Position numbers and translations under genes: made by a program. From Allolobophora icterica (lineage: Eukaryota; Annelida; Clitellata; Crassiclitellata; Lumbricidae), in contig OY744613.1 of the NCBI GenBank assembly GCA_963556255.1, positions 38,444,734 to 38,508,733 of the forward strand: a DNA stretch of 64,000 nucleotides, written 5' to 3'. A model generated the notes under the pieces. That model was not told the origin of the DNA and ran no database searches. It worked only from the letters and a program-made list of their open reading frames with translations. Of the stretch, positions 9,606 through 22,553 are shown one piece after another (positions within the stretch are counted from its first letter, which is position 1; each line of letters begins with the position of its first letter).

Positions 9606-11039
9606 TAGAGGATGTGGATCAAAAGTAGGCCTAATACCGGGTGCGTAGCAGCGTAGCGAATCTTCGAAACTATAGTTGGTTTTCTTAGTGTAGAATTGTT
9701 CAAATTGGGAGTACAAGCGAAAGAAAGACATATTTAGAATCAGGAAACAAAGCTGCTATACTAACATCCTGATAAATAGAAAAAATAAATCGATTTTTTT
9801 CTGCTCAATGGGTCATCCAGGTAGGCCTACCAACTCAACCAATGATTCCGACTCGACAATTCAGAATTTCTTGATTTTTTCACCACAAATTCCTGATCAT
9901 AGGCCTATGGTATGAACCCAAAAATAAAGTTTCCAACAGATCCATGAAATCCATTTGCGAAGTGAAAACCATTAAAACCAAAAATTATTTGCGCAAATGT
10001 AACTTTCAGGGATGTGTTTTTGGAACACATTTTATATCGGTTATTTCACCTGCAGAGGCTGCTGGAAGTTAGAATTCACAAACGGTGAACACCAGATATA
10101 AAACCAGTAGGCCTAACTAAATATAAATGTCACAGAATACATTTAGTCGATGACGATCTAAAACAGAGCTCTAATTCTAAAGCATAACCAGCATTTAAAA
10201 TGAAATTCCTGAAATCTCATTTTCTTCTATTCAAGTGCTTCAAAATGGCGTTAAAGAAACAGAAATATGTGGAAATAGTAATAATAATAATAAAATAATC
10301 TTCGTTTAGTATTTTCAAACTGACGATTACGCAGTATGATTACAAATCAGTATGAACGGATGATCACAAGTTATTACAGGAGTCGATTTTTAACTGTATA
10401 CGGCAGCCAACCAAGGCGCCCATAACGTCCTACATCTCATTTTAACAACGCGCCATCTCGCGAATGATAGGCTGAGTAGACCTTTTAGTAGTGCAAAACG
10501 AATTATTTCGTCCTCTACCGAATGATTTAGCTACTATTAATCCACGTATAGTTTGCTGATTTCTATACCAAGATGCAATTCAATAACTTCAATAGTTTCG
10601 CTATTGCAGAAGCACTGTCACTACATCATATATTATCCTCACCATCAACAAGATCATCATAATCATCATGATCATCAATAACACAATCATCGTTGTGAAC
10701 TTCATCATTATCATCTTCATTCATTCAGTGAAGCCAATATGGTAGGCCCTAACATTCTTTTCGGTCATTTGTCGAATTCAGTTGCGTTCTCTAGTTATAG
10801 TCCAATGCTGTGTCCTTGATTATGTTGTACAAAATACACCCATCGAAATCATGGCCTTCCTTTGCATCTCTTTCTTTGAATCCTGAACGTAATGCATTGG
10901 GTGAGTGGGAAACTTTGCATTCAACAATTGGTGCGTGCAGAACGAAGCGCAACAGTTGATTAATTTCATTATGCATGCACAGTGTAATCGTAATCACGAG
11001 ATTTCTACAGCGCCCAAAATGCGTAGTAGGCCCTAGCTG
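9606..11039. other. AT-rich intergenic DNA
   Basis: No gene recognised. It holds several exact TAGGCCTA octamers (9625, 9822, 9900, 10108), a short (ATA)n run near 10280 and an imperfect ATC-rich run near 10640-10720. Confidence 0.4.
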
Positions 11040-11260
11040 GAACCAGCTTATTCACAGGCGCTCAGTCAAATCATAATCGATGGGCGTGGGTGAAATCGGT
11101 TCCAGGCCAAGATCCAAAGGGGTCAAACAGACAGACGGACAGGGTGTGTGGTGCTATTTTAAGGTTACAACGGCGAGGGAGGTATGGGGAATAGGAGGAA
11201 TCGGGATAGGATTTGTGAAAGAGCAGTGTTTTTAGTTTTGAGTGAAAGACCTATGGAGAG
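11040..11260 (-). mobile_element. LINE relic, 3' end (left piece, split by 7.9-kb element)
   Basis: The minus strand from about 11252 downwards reads FHSKLKTLLFHKSYPDSS, the usual C-terminal end of a CR1/L2-like LINE, then a 3' UTR. The sequence CTTATTCACAGGCGCTCAG (11047-11065) recurs, diverged, at 45465-45485 and 45565-45585. Its upstream part is at 19186-19345, on the far side of the inserted element. Confidence 0.65.
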
Positions 11261-11269
11261 TAGGCTATA

Positions 11270-11430
11270 CCCCGTGATCGATCGAGTCAGTCGATCGAGT
11301 CGATCGAAACTCGGCCAAGTCGAGTCGGTCAAAAAATCTTCGATTCGATCGACTTGCAAGTCGAGTCGATCATATGTTTTGACAAGTCGAGTCGATCGTT
11401 GTTTCCTCGACTTGACTCGACTATGAACTA
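11270..11430. repeat. Left TCGATCG-rich inverted end
   Basis: Dense irregular repeats of GTCGATCG, GTCGAGTC and TCGATTCGATCG, many self-complementary. Matched in inverse by 19022-19181. Confidence 0.8.
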
Positions 11431-12219
11431 TTTTCTTACTATTTTTTGCTGCTAGGCCTACTTCACAAAATGACTCATATGATGTGACGACGTAATGCTT
11501 TGTAAACACACAACTAGGCCTACCGTATTAACCTGAGTTGAAGTTCAGTGCAAATTATAGATGAACCTCTTGGTGATTTCGTATAGTGGAAGCTGCAGAT
11601 ACTTTTTTCACAGTTTTACGGTGAAAATGGAAAGATTAAGATGCGTTAAAATGCGCTAGTTTCAGGATATTTCAGCTATGTAGTCAGCATGATGTAAAAA
11701 TAGTCGTTATTTTTACATCATGGTAGTCTCAAAACGTTCGAATGTCTGTATATTGGGACGGGACAGAATGCTTCGACGTTGACCAAGAGCAGTGGCTCGG
11801 AAAGTGTTTAATAGTTGCGTGAGCTAACCTCAGGCAAAGCACAGTATAAATAATTACAATTATTTATAGGGCCTACTGTACTGCCGTGCTAAGAAAGAAG
11901 ACAGTAACTCAATTTTTTCCGCTTTTGAGTTAGCACTGGTTTTGACATCCTGACAACATATTCTATCATATCTAGAAGTAAGGAAACAATATCTGCCCGG
12001 GAACATGGCAAAAAACAAGAAAGAAATTCGCAGTATCTCTTCTGAGGCATCGTCAGTCTAAGCAAAAAGACAGTAACTAAACTTACTGTGTTTTTGCTTA
12101 GTAGTGAGGACGATAGCTTCGTGCATTGTTCAAACTGTGGATAAAAGCAACAAACTTTTTTGTAATCAAGAAAAACATATTTTAAGACTTTTCAGCCAGA
12201 GGCATCACATAATTCAATC

Positions 12220-13955
12220 GGGAACATAACTAAAAAAATTATTGAAAATGTGCCATAAATGCGGTACTTTTGCTATTAGTTCGACCATTTGTGCGGATTT
12301 TTTGGGCTATAAAGGGCTATGTTTAGGCGATAGCTAGAATTTTTTGTCAATCTATTTCATTATCGCCGATCGTAAATCAAGAATTGTTTTAATATATTTC
12401 ACTTGTAAATTGTGGAAAACCGTCTATTTTCTTGCTTGGACATAGGAAACTGCATGTATTTGGATTTAGTTGTTCAGTTGGTCAGAATTAAATTACAAGC
12501 TACGTTTTTATCAATGTTACTTACTGCGGTTTGTCAGCGCGCTTGTGAATAAACACGAATGCATGTATTATTATTAAGCCGTGCCCAGCTTTTCGGGTGC
12601 GTAGCCAATCGTTTAGGCGATAGCTAGAATTTTGAGCGTATTAAAACTGCATATAATTGAATTTATTTGTCCGGTAGGTCAGAATTAAATTATTTTCGGG
12701 AATTTAAGAAAAATTATTTCTGCCGGATCCCAAATCTATTTTCTAAACTAAAACAAATTTATTCGTGCAAATCTAACCTCGAGATATTTTCGAATATACT
12801 ATTAAGGACATTGGCCTAATAGTCTATACTAGTTTTCAGGATTGGAACTCTTGGTAGAAAATTTATTTTCGGGAATTCGGTCATATTAGCATTTCATCAC
12901 TGTTAGAGATTCAGTTAGACACCAGCTTTTCCAGCTAGTGATCTGTACTTGCCAATAAATTGGGTGTGCACAGTGTGTTTTCTGCGGGAATGAAAGATGC
13001 GAGAAACTGCAGTGTCCAGCTAATTCAATTGGTGTGAACAAAAGTGATGGATACCTGGCTTTAGCCACAGTAGCCGTCGCTAAAGCCTTGTAAAAAAACA
13101 AAAAGGCATGTTTGGTAATTTCATGCTACATATCAAGTCCATTGGCATTTAGACATTGATAAGCTTGGGACAGTACCATCACCGGCATTCTGTCATGTCC
13201 AAAACTCTGGCAAAGGCCTTTTGGAGGCTTTTCGACTGAATAAAACCAGATGGTGTAAAAACTGTAAATCTTGTCATTCTAAATTTAGTGCAAAGGAATG
13301 CATCGTAAATGTCAGATGGACCATTTAGGCAATGACACTTTAACAAGTTCAGTGGATAAATGCAAATGGACTTGGTATGACATCAGTTGCATAAAATTAC
13401 CAGGTATACCCTTTTGTTTCTTCTCTGACATGCCAGCAGGTCTGCAAGGTTTGCATGACGTATTGTCACGAGCTTGGCAGTGGAGTCAAGGAATGTGTCG
13501 TGTGTCCATCAGATGACTGACTTCTTGCAAACTTACCACAAGTGACATGAAAGCCTTTGAGGCTAAATATCACTGTAGTTGCGTGGCACAGTTACACAAC
13601 CGTAGACATTCATATGAGCGTGAGCAGTACAATCTATTGTCCATGACCTTTCTGTTCTGTTGATGTAATACATGGTGTTGTATTTGCTCAGCTAATAGCT
13701 TATATAAATGATGTGTGATCTGTAAGTAATATTTGCCAAATTTTCAAGCTGGTTAATCTCAAAATATGTATGTTGACTGGTTGCAGTCAGTCGAGGGGCA
13801 AACTGCCGGAACATACAACCTTTTGATCAGTGTCTGTTGTTTGAATCTGGGCATGAAAAGCAATGGTCTGAACCTAAGCTATTTTCATTTTGGTCACTTG
13901 CTAAGAAATTTGAAAATAATTTTATTGTTTTTAGGTTTGTGTCTGGATCAAACCT
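12220..13955. other. Interior of the 7.9-kb element, left half
   Basis: AT-rich. A sub-repeat GGCGATAGCTAGAATTTT occurs at about 12328 and 12613. Reading frames at 13298-13516 and 13766-14086 resemble nothing I can name and have no supporting features. Confidence 0.3.
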
Positions 13956-13959
13956 GTGC

Positions 13960-14800
13960 ACACCACCATTGTTTCATACATTCACAAAGTAGAACCATTG
14001 TGAATGTTCCATCAACTCAAGATGCACTTGTGCAGCACATTGAATGTGCCATGTATCAGCCTGAGTATTTTTGGAGCAGGCATTAGTCACACTGCCTGTA
14101 TTACCAAGTCCTGCTGATTGAGGATGGTCGTGAATTGCATCAACCATGGTGTAACTGCCCGCTGGTTTATACTGGATATGGTATGGTACCGGATGCCAGT
14201 GAGCAACGGTGTAATGTGGTCATACTTCCAGCGGCCACAAAGTAATCACTCTGCAGCATTGAGGACCAACTGGAGCCTGTCCAGTAGATATTCCGGCACA
14301 CCAGTCAGCAAGCTGTTGCAGCGGTCAACTAGGACTACCTTGAAACTAATAAGCACTGTTTTCGCTACACTGAATGTAAGCAACCACAGACAGCTCTTGA
14401 TTAATCTCAGCTGTCAAAAGCATTTACCAACCACTTTGTCCGACATGTCGAGCCATTGTAAGATCTGCTTCGAAAACCACCCCGAGATCACAAACAGCCA
14501 CCGATGGTTGTAGCAGTCCTCCAACATGCAATGGAGCCATACTAAGTCAGCCAAGCCTTTTGTTTGTGGCGCACTACAGGAAATTAGTCTTGCCAGGATT
14601 CATTTGAAGGTGGTTGGGTCTCATCCAGACACCCAGTGTCTCAATCCCTGCTTCCATTCTGCTCACCAGCTTTGAAACCTCTGAATCTTTCGGCATAGAA
14701 ATGAGACGACAAACCCAAACCAGAAGAGGTGCGTTGTTCTGATGAAGGTCTTCACTGCATGTCCTGTGCTTTATTAGCAACTGTGTGCAGCACAATACAA
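13960..14800 (-). mobile_element. LINE relic nested in the 7.9-kb element
   Basis: Minus-strand frames contain GVWMRPNHLQMNPGKTNF (near 14580-14640), the usual reverse transcriptase WxxxNxLxLNxxKT motif. Lower down, LLTGVPEYLLDRLQLVLNAA (near 14250-14320) is the LINE thumb region. Stops and frameshifts interrupt it. Confidence 0.7.
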
Positions 14801-16195
14801 TGACTGTCTATGCCTTTCAAACGTTGTTTTTCAGCACATCATAATCCTGTTACCAGGAGTACAGTATATCTAGTACTTTAGTGGTGGTGCTGCATACCAG
14901 TAAAAAAACTAAAATTTCACCAATGTATGCAACCAAAGAAGACTGGATTACATGAAGAGTGGCATTTATTTACAACGGGCCATGGAAACAGTGTTTGCAT
15001 TGGTGGAACTCTCAATTTCTTGCTATCAGAACCAGCTTACAGCACAACTCAGAGCAACTTTTTCAAAGGACTTGTGCAAAAAATTCAGGAATAAAACTTC
15101 ATGGAGCCTGAAGGTCCCACAAAGTTGTACTCATGGCCGGGATGAATGCTGGATTCCAGTTAGCCATTTCCTTTTACCATTGAGGACTTGGTTGTTATTA
15201 CTTGGAGTCAGTATAAACTTGACGAGACAACCGACAGGCAGATTGAAAACTTCACAGAGAAACACTATAACTGACATTAAACATGGCGGTTTTACTGTGG
15301 CGAGGGGATACTTAGGGGACTGTAGCCCTCTAGCTGGATAGTTAGTCCCGTAGTTTTTCTTAGCCCCTATACACATTTTAGCCCCCCGTTTAACATTTAG
15401 TTTTCCATACATTGCCTACAATGTTTGTTGGTAACAAAGCCTCCTAATCTCCTAATGCTTAATTCTCATTAGATCAACTGACTTTTTAGCCCCCCTTCAG
15501 TCCAAAACTCTAGAACCGCCACTGACATTATATTGCCACAGTGGTAGAAATAACTGACAGAATAAATGACATTAAATTGCCAGTGATACAAAATAGAAAT
15601 CAAATACTTCGTAAAATTGTAGTGCTAGCATGCATTTCTTTTTAGAATTGAAAAAAGTTCCCAAATGTAAAAAAATGTTTTTCAACTGGATTTCTTGATG
15701 GTGCATCAAAGAAGCAGAATGATATAAGTATCATGGTAAAGTACTCTCTTCAAGTCCTTTGTAATGGTGTGCAACACATTACTTTGCTACCTATCCCACA
15801 TGACCATATTTCAATCGGATGGGGTGTGGATGAAGAAAGTCTTCTCGTACCAGTGTGGTCTGCAGTTGGTCGTGTGCCACAGTTATGTCTATAGTTTGTG
15901 TACTGTAAATCATGCAAAGTTGATAAGTGTAGTAACAAGCGCTGCTGCTGTCAAAGTGAAAACTTGCCATGTACACTTATGTGCAATTGCATTGACTGCA
16001 ATAATGCTTGAAATAGCTCTAGTCTATATCAATCAAGTCATGAAACACAAATATTGAAAACGTAATGTATAAAATCATTAAACTGCAAGCACAGGCTGTT
16101 AAAATGTCATGTAAATAATGACAGTTAAACTGCAATAACGTCAGTGCCACATATAGAATGTTACTTGGTATTCTTTGACCAAGAAAACACTACTC
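14801..16195. other. Interior of the 7.9-kb element, middle
   Basis: No coding sequence recognised. Short open frames are present (14952-15341, 15764-16057) but lack family motifs. Confidence 0.3.
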
Positions 16196-16198
16196 CAG

Positions 16199-16835
16199 AC
16201 TGGCAGCCATTTTGTTTTTTGGAAGTGCTACACGTGTGTCTTTAGTTCCATCGCATTCCTTGACCCAGAAAATGTTAATTTAGACTCAAAAATCCTGTTC
16301 GCATGACATACATGACTTTACTTACAGCCGTTTGAAGGTATTTGGCTGCCATTTTGTCCGCCATTTTGTTTTTTGGCAGTGCTACATATGTGTCATTAGT
16401 TCCATCGCATTCCTTGACCCAGAAAATGTTAATTTATACTCTAAAATCATGTTTCCATCACATACATGACTTTACTTACAGCCGTTTGAAGGTATTTGGC
16501 TGCCATTTTGTCCGCCATTTTGTTTTTTGGCAGTGCTACATATGTGTCATTAGTTCCATCGCATTCTTTGACCCAGAAAATTTTAATTTATACTCTAAAA
16601 TTATGTTTCTATCACATACATGACTTACTTATAGCATTTGAAAATATATGGCCGCCATTTTGTCCGCCATTTTGTTTTTTGGCATTGCTACACATGTATG
16701 TTTTGTTGCATCGCATTCCTTGACCCCGAAAATGTTAATTTAGACTCTAAAATCCTGTTCGTATGACATACATGACTTTACCTATAGCCATTTGAAGATA
16801 TTGGCCACCATTTTGGCCGCCATCTTGTTTTTCCA
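16199..16835. repeat. Tandem array, 154-bp unit, 4-5 copies
   Basis: Copies of GGCTGCCATTTTGTCCGCC start at about 16344 and 16498 (spacing 154). Diverged starts lie near 16202, 16650 and 16803. Each unit also carries GTTCCATCGCATTC and CATACATGACTTTACTTA. The long open frames here simply follow the repeat. Confidence 0.85.
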
Positions 16836-19021
16836 AGGAACCGATGAAAATCCAGCTTGCTAACCGCGATTTTCGTTTTCAGCAGGGTCAAATTAGTCTA
16901 GAAACACCTGTTAGGAAATTGTTACATGATTTGCTTCTACAAGGTCATTTCGAGATTCCAAGCCTAGACTAATAGTGCTGTGCGTCAACGTGTGCATTTT
17001 TAGCCTATTTTCAATCATCTATTTTATTATGTTCCCGCCTGATTTAAGTGATGCCTCTGGCTGAAAAGTTTTAAAATATTGTTTTCTTGAAGCCCTAAAA
17101 GTTTGTTGCTTTTATCCACAAGATGAACAATGCAGTGCTTTTTTGGACCTTAGCCTCCTCACTATAGTATGTGAAGGCCAACGTGAAGACTTACTGTTTT
17201 CTTTCTTAGTCTATGGAATAGTTGCGCATGCGCAGTTGTGTTTTTCCGCTATGAGCGAACAGTAACTCACGATAATAATACGGAATTGAAATAATTTCAG
17301 TTAATTAAACATTATACACTGTCATTTAAAGACAAAATAACACCAAGGTAAGAAATTTAATTGTCTTACTTTATAATTATGCATTTCGTTGATGAAATTT
17401 AACTCCTCATAATATTTTATTTGAATAACAAAGTTGCTAATCCGATGGAACGGTCTCGCGTGGGTGATAGCAGAATTAATTACAATGTCACAACTGTTCA
17501 GCGTACAGAACTTCCGATGCAACACTTATAATAACTTGATAAAACATTTATTCTGCACAAAATACGGCGTTTTATTAATAATTTAATATTAAGCCCACTG
17601 ATGTACTGGGACAGCAAGCTACAATGTGTGCAAATTTTACCACTGCAATGGTGCACCCCCTAATAAAATTACTGACATGACATCATTGTCTCTAAGAACC
17701 TGGCCAGTTGCTACATAATATTTTTGTACTGATTCCTGAAACTCCTACTTTTTGAATGCCATCAAATGACACAATGTCATAGCTCTAGCCGGGTAGCATA
17801 GACATTTAACTTTGTTATTATTATTAATTTGATTATTTCTTTCATTTGTTGTCAGGCATAATTCTGTATTTAATCTTATTTTATGTCATTTGTAGTAGTG
17901 GAGCCATGGCAGCAAGTCGTTGAATGGTTCAGTTAACCCTTGATGAAAGAACTTGCTGAGAAATGAAAAGAAATGAAAAACCCAACGGTTGAGCTACACG
18001 CTGAAAGAGTTAACAACAAGAAGAAGCGCCTTTTAATCCCAAAAAAGTTAAGAAAGAAGTCGCAAAGAAGTAATCTGGAAATGATGATCCCGGCAGTACG
18101 TTGAAAAACTGGTTTCCTCGTATACAAGCAGTTACAATGAAGAGACACTTCTCGCTCCAAGTCATTTAAAACAATCTCCATTCAAGTTTAACCTCTGTGA
18201 ATTTTGTCATGCAGCTTCTCTGGCAAGAACTTAGGCATGGAAGTTTAACGGGATACACGCTCTGCTTAACTTCAAAATATTCCAACTTAAAATGTAGAGG
18301 ATGTTATAGCCACTGAATAACTGCTGCAACAGCTGCTGCCAGCTTGCAGATTATATAAAAGAATCAAAAAATTATAGCACTGATTATATAACAAAAATAA
18401 AAAAGTATGATGCTGCAAACTCTTATTAATATACACTGTGAGTTCCATAATTAGCATAGCATACACAGTTACTGCTTTTATGCTTAGTAGCAAACCGATG
18501 GGAAATAATTTCATAATAAGCAAAAAAGCAGTATCTCATTTTTATGTCATTTCTACACAAATTTTAGTAAAAATAAATTTAGTTCCAAAATTTATTAGTT
18601 TTAATGTAACTGTATGCAAAAACACAGAAAGATTGTAATTTAATTTCTTGTTGAAATAAAGAGATTTCTTCTTTTGCTTTTTACTCAGCTTCGTCTGTTT
18701 TGAGTTACTGTCTTCTTGCTTTTTAGGGCAGTGTAGGCAAAGTACAGACCTAAGATGGATAGAATTATACATTATATCCGATATAACCAATAAGAATATT
18801 TTGTCATTTTTTTTACAATCAGTGGAAAAGTTTATTATACTAGGCCTACATATTCATGAAATGAAACGCATCTATAGCACAATAAGTCAATAACTACTTT
18901 AGCAAGCATCAAATACAAAGCGCCAGCCAAAAGTTGTGTGAGCGTGCTTGTGCCTCGGCGCTACAGCGCCAAAACTTGTGTGAGAATTGGCACCTTTGGC
19001 GCCATGGCTTCTGGGCCCCTG
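16836..19021. other. Right interior and inverted arm of the 7.9-kb element
   Basis: Inverse matches to the left arm occur at 17045-17215 and about 18690-18750. AT-rich, with no gene recognised. A GC-richer patch at about 18940-19020 (GGCGCTACAGCGCC, GGGCCCCTGGCCC) contains small palindromes. Confidence 0.4.
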
Positions 19022-19181
19022 GCCCAGAGATACAGTCCAAGTCGACAAAGTCGACCAAGTCGATCGTTTATTTGCCAAGTCGATCGAGTCGACGAGAGGA
19101 AGACTAGTCGACAAAGTCGATCGAGTCGATCGTCGGCCGAGCTAAGTCGATCGTAGCAGTTCGACTCGATCGATCACGGGG
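19022..19181. repeat. Right TCGATCG-rich inverted end
   Basis: Inverse partner of 11270-11430. The last 19 bases (19163-19181) are an exact inverse match to 11270-11288. Confidence 0.8.
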
Positions 19182-19193
19182 TATAATGGAGAG

Positions 19194-20100
<907 letters not shown>

Positions 20101-20353
20101 CAGGCAAACAGTAAATTCTGACAGTTGATTCCAGAAATACTCTCTTTTCAAGAAATAGAATATCTTGAATTTCTTTTACCACTTCATTTACAAGAACTAC
20201 TTCTGACACCTTGAACCATTTTTCTAAGAATGAGCGCAGACTAAGCGTTTCTGAGTGACACATTAGGAAATATAAACTACATGTATATATTGCAATCAAA
20301 CACTGCTTGTTTATAGTACCAAAGTTGCTCATCTTTCAAACTTTAAAAAGAAC

Positions 20354-22039
20354 TTAATTCTTCTTTATAAGATGTATATCAAATAGGTCAACAAATGTGC
20401 TTTTCTTTGGTGTGTCACAGTGATGCAAACAATGTTCTAGAAACTTCTCTTCCAATTCAAACATATCATTGCATATTCCACAGCCATAAGGTCTCAAAAT
20501 TAAATCATTCCTAATTGTTGAATGATCTCCAGCATGTTGCTTTATACAAGGTCTTGGTTTGTTACTCTTTTTCAAAGGAAGTTTTAGCACATTTTCTGAT
20601 ATTATAGAATCTTTTCCAGCAAAATAGTTGTCATCATGATTAGTAGATTCGTCAAATCGCTTACTTGAAGTACTCTCAATGGATAAATCTATCCTACTTG
20701 ACATTATGCTTTGGGATAATGTATGCCTGAACTTGTATATTGTTTCTCCATGGTGGATTTTCATGTGGTTTTTCAGACCATGCATCTGTCTAAACGCTTT
20801 TGCACATAAATCACATTTGTATGGCTTTTCTGCAGTATGTATTCTCCTATGCCTTGTGGAGGTTCCCCTCTGTGCAAATACCTTGTCACATAAACTGCAC
20901 TTGTATGGCTTTTCTCCAGTGTGGGTTCTTGTATAGTCTCTCATAGCACTCATCTGTGCAAATGCTTTCTGAGAGAAACTGCATTTGTATGGCTTTTCCT
21001 GAGTGTGGGTTGCTAAATGAAGCTCCAGGTTATGATTAATTGAAAATGCTTTGTTACATAGGCCTACATTGCACTTAAATGGTTTTTCTTGAATATGTAT
21101 TTTCAAATGACGTTCTAGATCATCCTTCCGTGCAAATCCTTTTTTACACAAATTGCAACTGTATGGTTTTTCTCCAGTGTGGCTCTTTGTGTGTCGTTCC
21201 ATACGACTCTTTGTTGCAAATGCTTTATTACATAAATTGCACTTGTGTGGTTTTATTCCAGTGTGGGTTCTTAAATGAAGCTGCAGGTAATCCTTAACTG
21301 CAAATGTTTTGTAACATAAACGGCATTTATGTGGTTTTTCTCCAGTGTGGCTCTTTTTATGGCGTTCGAGATGATGCCTATATCCAAAAGATTTGTCACA
21401 TAAATTGCACTTGATTAAAGATCTTTGGGTGTGTATTTTCGAATGATGTCCTAGATCGTCCTTCCTCCCAAAGACCTTGTTGCACACACTGCATTTATGT
21501 TGTTTTTCTCCAGTATGGCTCTTTTTATGGCGTTCGAGATGATGCCTATATCCAAAAGATTTGTCACATAAATTGCACTTGATTAAAGATCTTTGGGTGT
21601 GTATTTTCGAATGATGTCCTAGATCGTCCTTCCTCCCAAAGGCCTTGTTGCACACACTGCATTTATGTGGTTTTTCTCCAGTATGGCTCCTTTTATGGCG
21701 TTCGAGATGATGCCTATATCCAAAAGATTTGTCACATAAATTGCACTTGATTAAAGATCTTTGGGTGTGTATTTTCGAATGATGTCCTAGATCGTCCTTC
21801 CTCCCAAATGCTTTGTTACACACACTGCATTTATGTAGTTTTTCTCCAGTGTGGCTCTTTTTATGGCGTTCCAGATGATGCCTATATCCAAAAGATTTGT
21901 CACATAAATTGCACTTGTATGGCTTATCTCCAGTGTGTGTTCTTATGTGGGCTTCCAGGTGACACTTTTTTGAAAATGCTTTGTCGTTAAAGAATTCACA
22001 TTGGAATTGCTCTTCTTCGCTTTGAATTTTCTCTTGCAT
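20354..22039 (-). CDS. C2H2 zinc-finger protein, about 15 fingers
   Basis: An uninterrupted 561-residue single-exon frame, expected to be a nuclear DNA-binding protein. Fingers 2-8 are three near-identical copies of a two-finger, 168-bp unit (CDKSFGYRHHLERHKKSH plus CNKAFGRKDDLGHHSKIH) with an unusual TQRSLIK linker. Finger 12 has two extra residues (CNVGLC), caused by a GGCCTA insertion at 21059-21066. Finger 13 has lost its second cysteine (CSFSQ). The C-terminus has the LRPYGCGICNDMFE...EHC...H module shared with 6078-7307. No KRAB, BTB or SCAN domain is seen. The ATG at 22039 is followed by a glutamate-rich leader, and an upstream exon is possible. Confidence 0.85.
   Translation of the reverse strand: MQEKIQSEEEQFQCEFFNDKAFSKKCHLEAHIRTHTGDKPYKCNLCDKSFGYRHHLERHKKSHTGEKLHKCSVCNKAFGRKDDLGHHSKIHTQRSLIKCNLCDKSFGYRHHLERHKRSHTGEKPHKCSVCNKAFGRKDDLGHHSKIHTQRSLIKCNLCDKSFGYRHHLERHKKSHTGEKQHKCSVCNKVFGRKDDLGHHSKIHTQRSLIKCNLCDKSFGYRHHLERHKKSHTGEKPHKCRLCYKTFAVKDYLQLHLRTHTGIKPHKCNLCNKAFATKSRMERHTKSHTGEKPYSCNLCKKGFARKDDLERHLKIHIQEKPFKCNVGLCNKAFSINHNLELHLATHTQEKPYKCSFSQKAFAQMSAMRDYTRTHTGEKPYKCSLCDKVFAQRGTSTRHRRIHTAEKPYKCDLCAKAFRQMHGLKNHMKIHHGETIYKFRHTLSQSIMSSRIDLSIESTSSKRFDESTNHDDNYFAGKDSIISENVLKLPLKKSNKPRPCIKQHAGDHSTIRNDLILRPYGCGICNDMFELEEKFLEHCLHHCDTPKKSTFVDLFDIHLIKKN
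21361..21868. repeat. Three tandem 168-bp two-finger units
   Basis: GGCGTTCGAGATGATGCC recurs at 21361, 21529 and 21697, and with one change at 21865, with an exact 168-bp spacing. Units are almost identical at the nucleotide level, including third codon positions, which indicates recent duplication or conversion. Confidence 0.9.
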
Positions 22040-22553
22040 CTTCAGATCTTTAACAGATTAAAAAAGATTAAACAACTAGTGTTTCATTGCTACAGATAGT
22101 GGCAGTTGGCATTGAGGACTCCTATCATACTGGAACGGACAGAGAGACCATCAATTCTTGGATTTTATTAATACAAGCAGCAATCAGTGGCATGCTATGT
22201 CATGTGTATGACTGCAATGCCATGCATGTGTGTCTTCATCTAGGCAATACAGTGCCTTTTATGTACATCAAAATAGCCTTTATTCGACTGTCCCAAGGGT
22301 ACGAATTTGACGTTACAGAATTCTTTACACGAGTCTTCCGTGAATTTTAAGTTTTGTTATGACACTGTATTTCATGCTAACAAATTAGTTTTAAAATGAA
22401 AACCTCAGACCTTTGTGATCTCGGTCATTTCCCGTACCCATACCCAGACCAGACGTAGAAAACACCCATGATTAATTTTACCACCGTGTGGTGCCAAACC
22501 GTCCGTCAGGAAACGCTATTATTAATCAATGTCATACTGATTAACTGACGATC

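Larger units (their letters stand above)
11261..19185. mobile_element. 7.9-kb DNA transposon-like element with TCGATCG-rich inverted ends
   Basis: CCCCGTGATCGATCGAGTC at 11270-11288 is matched exactly in inverse at 19163-19181. The arms continue as TCGATCG-rich sequence for about 150 bp. Further inward, sub-regions also match in inverse, for example 12060-12215 with 17045-17215 and 11829-11915 with about 18690-18750. An 8-bp repeat ATGGAGAG flanks the element (11253-11260 and 19186-19193). Deleting the element rejoins one LINE C-terminus, which supports a real insertion. The left end has five extra bases (TAGGC) before TATACCCC. An 8-bp duplication suggests hAT or P superfamily. No transposase is recognisable inside, so it is non-autonomous or decayed, and it hosts later insertions. 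Confidence 0.75.

Noticed and set aside
16199..16835. MAAILSAILFFG-type repeated frames as a membrane protein gene
   Set aside because: They arise from a 154-bp tandem repeat, and the frame changes between units.
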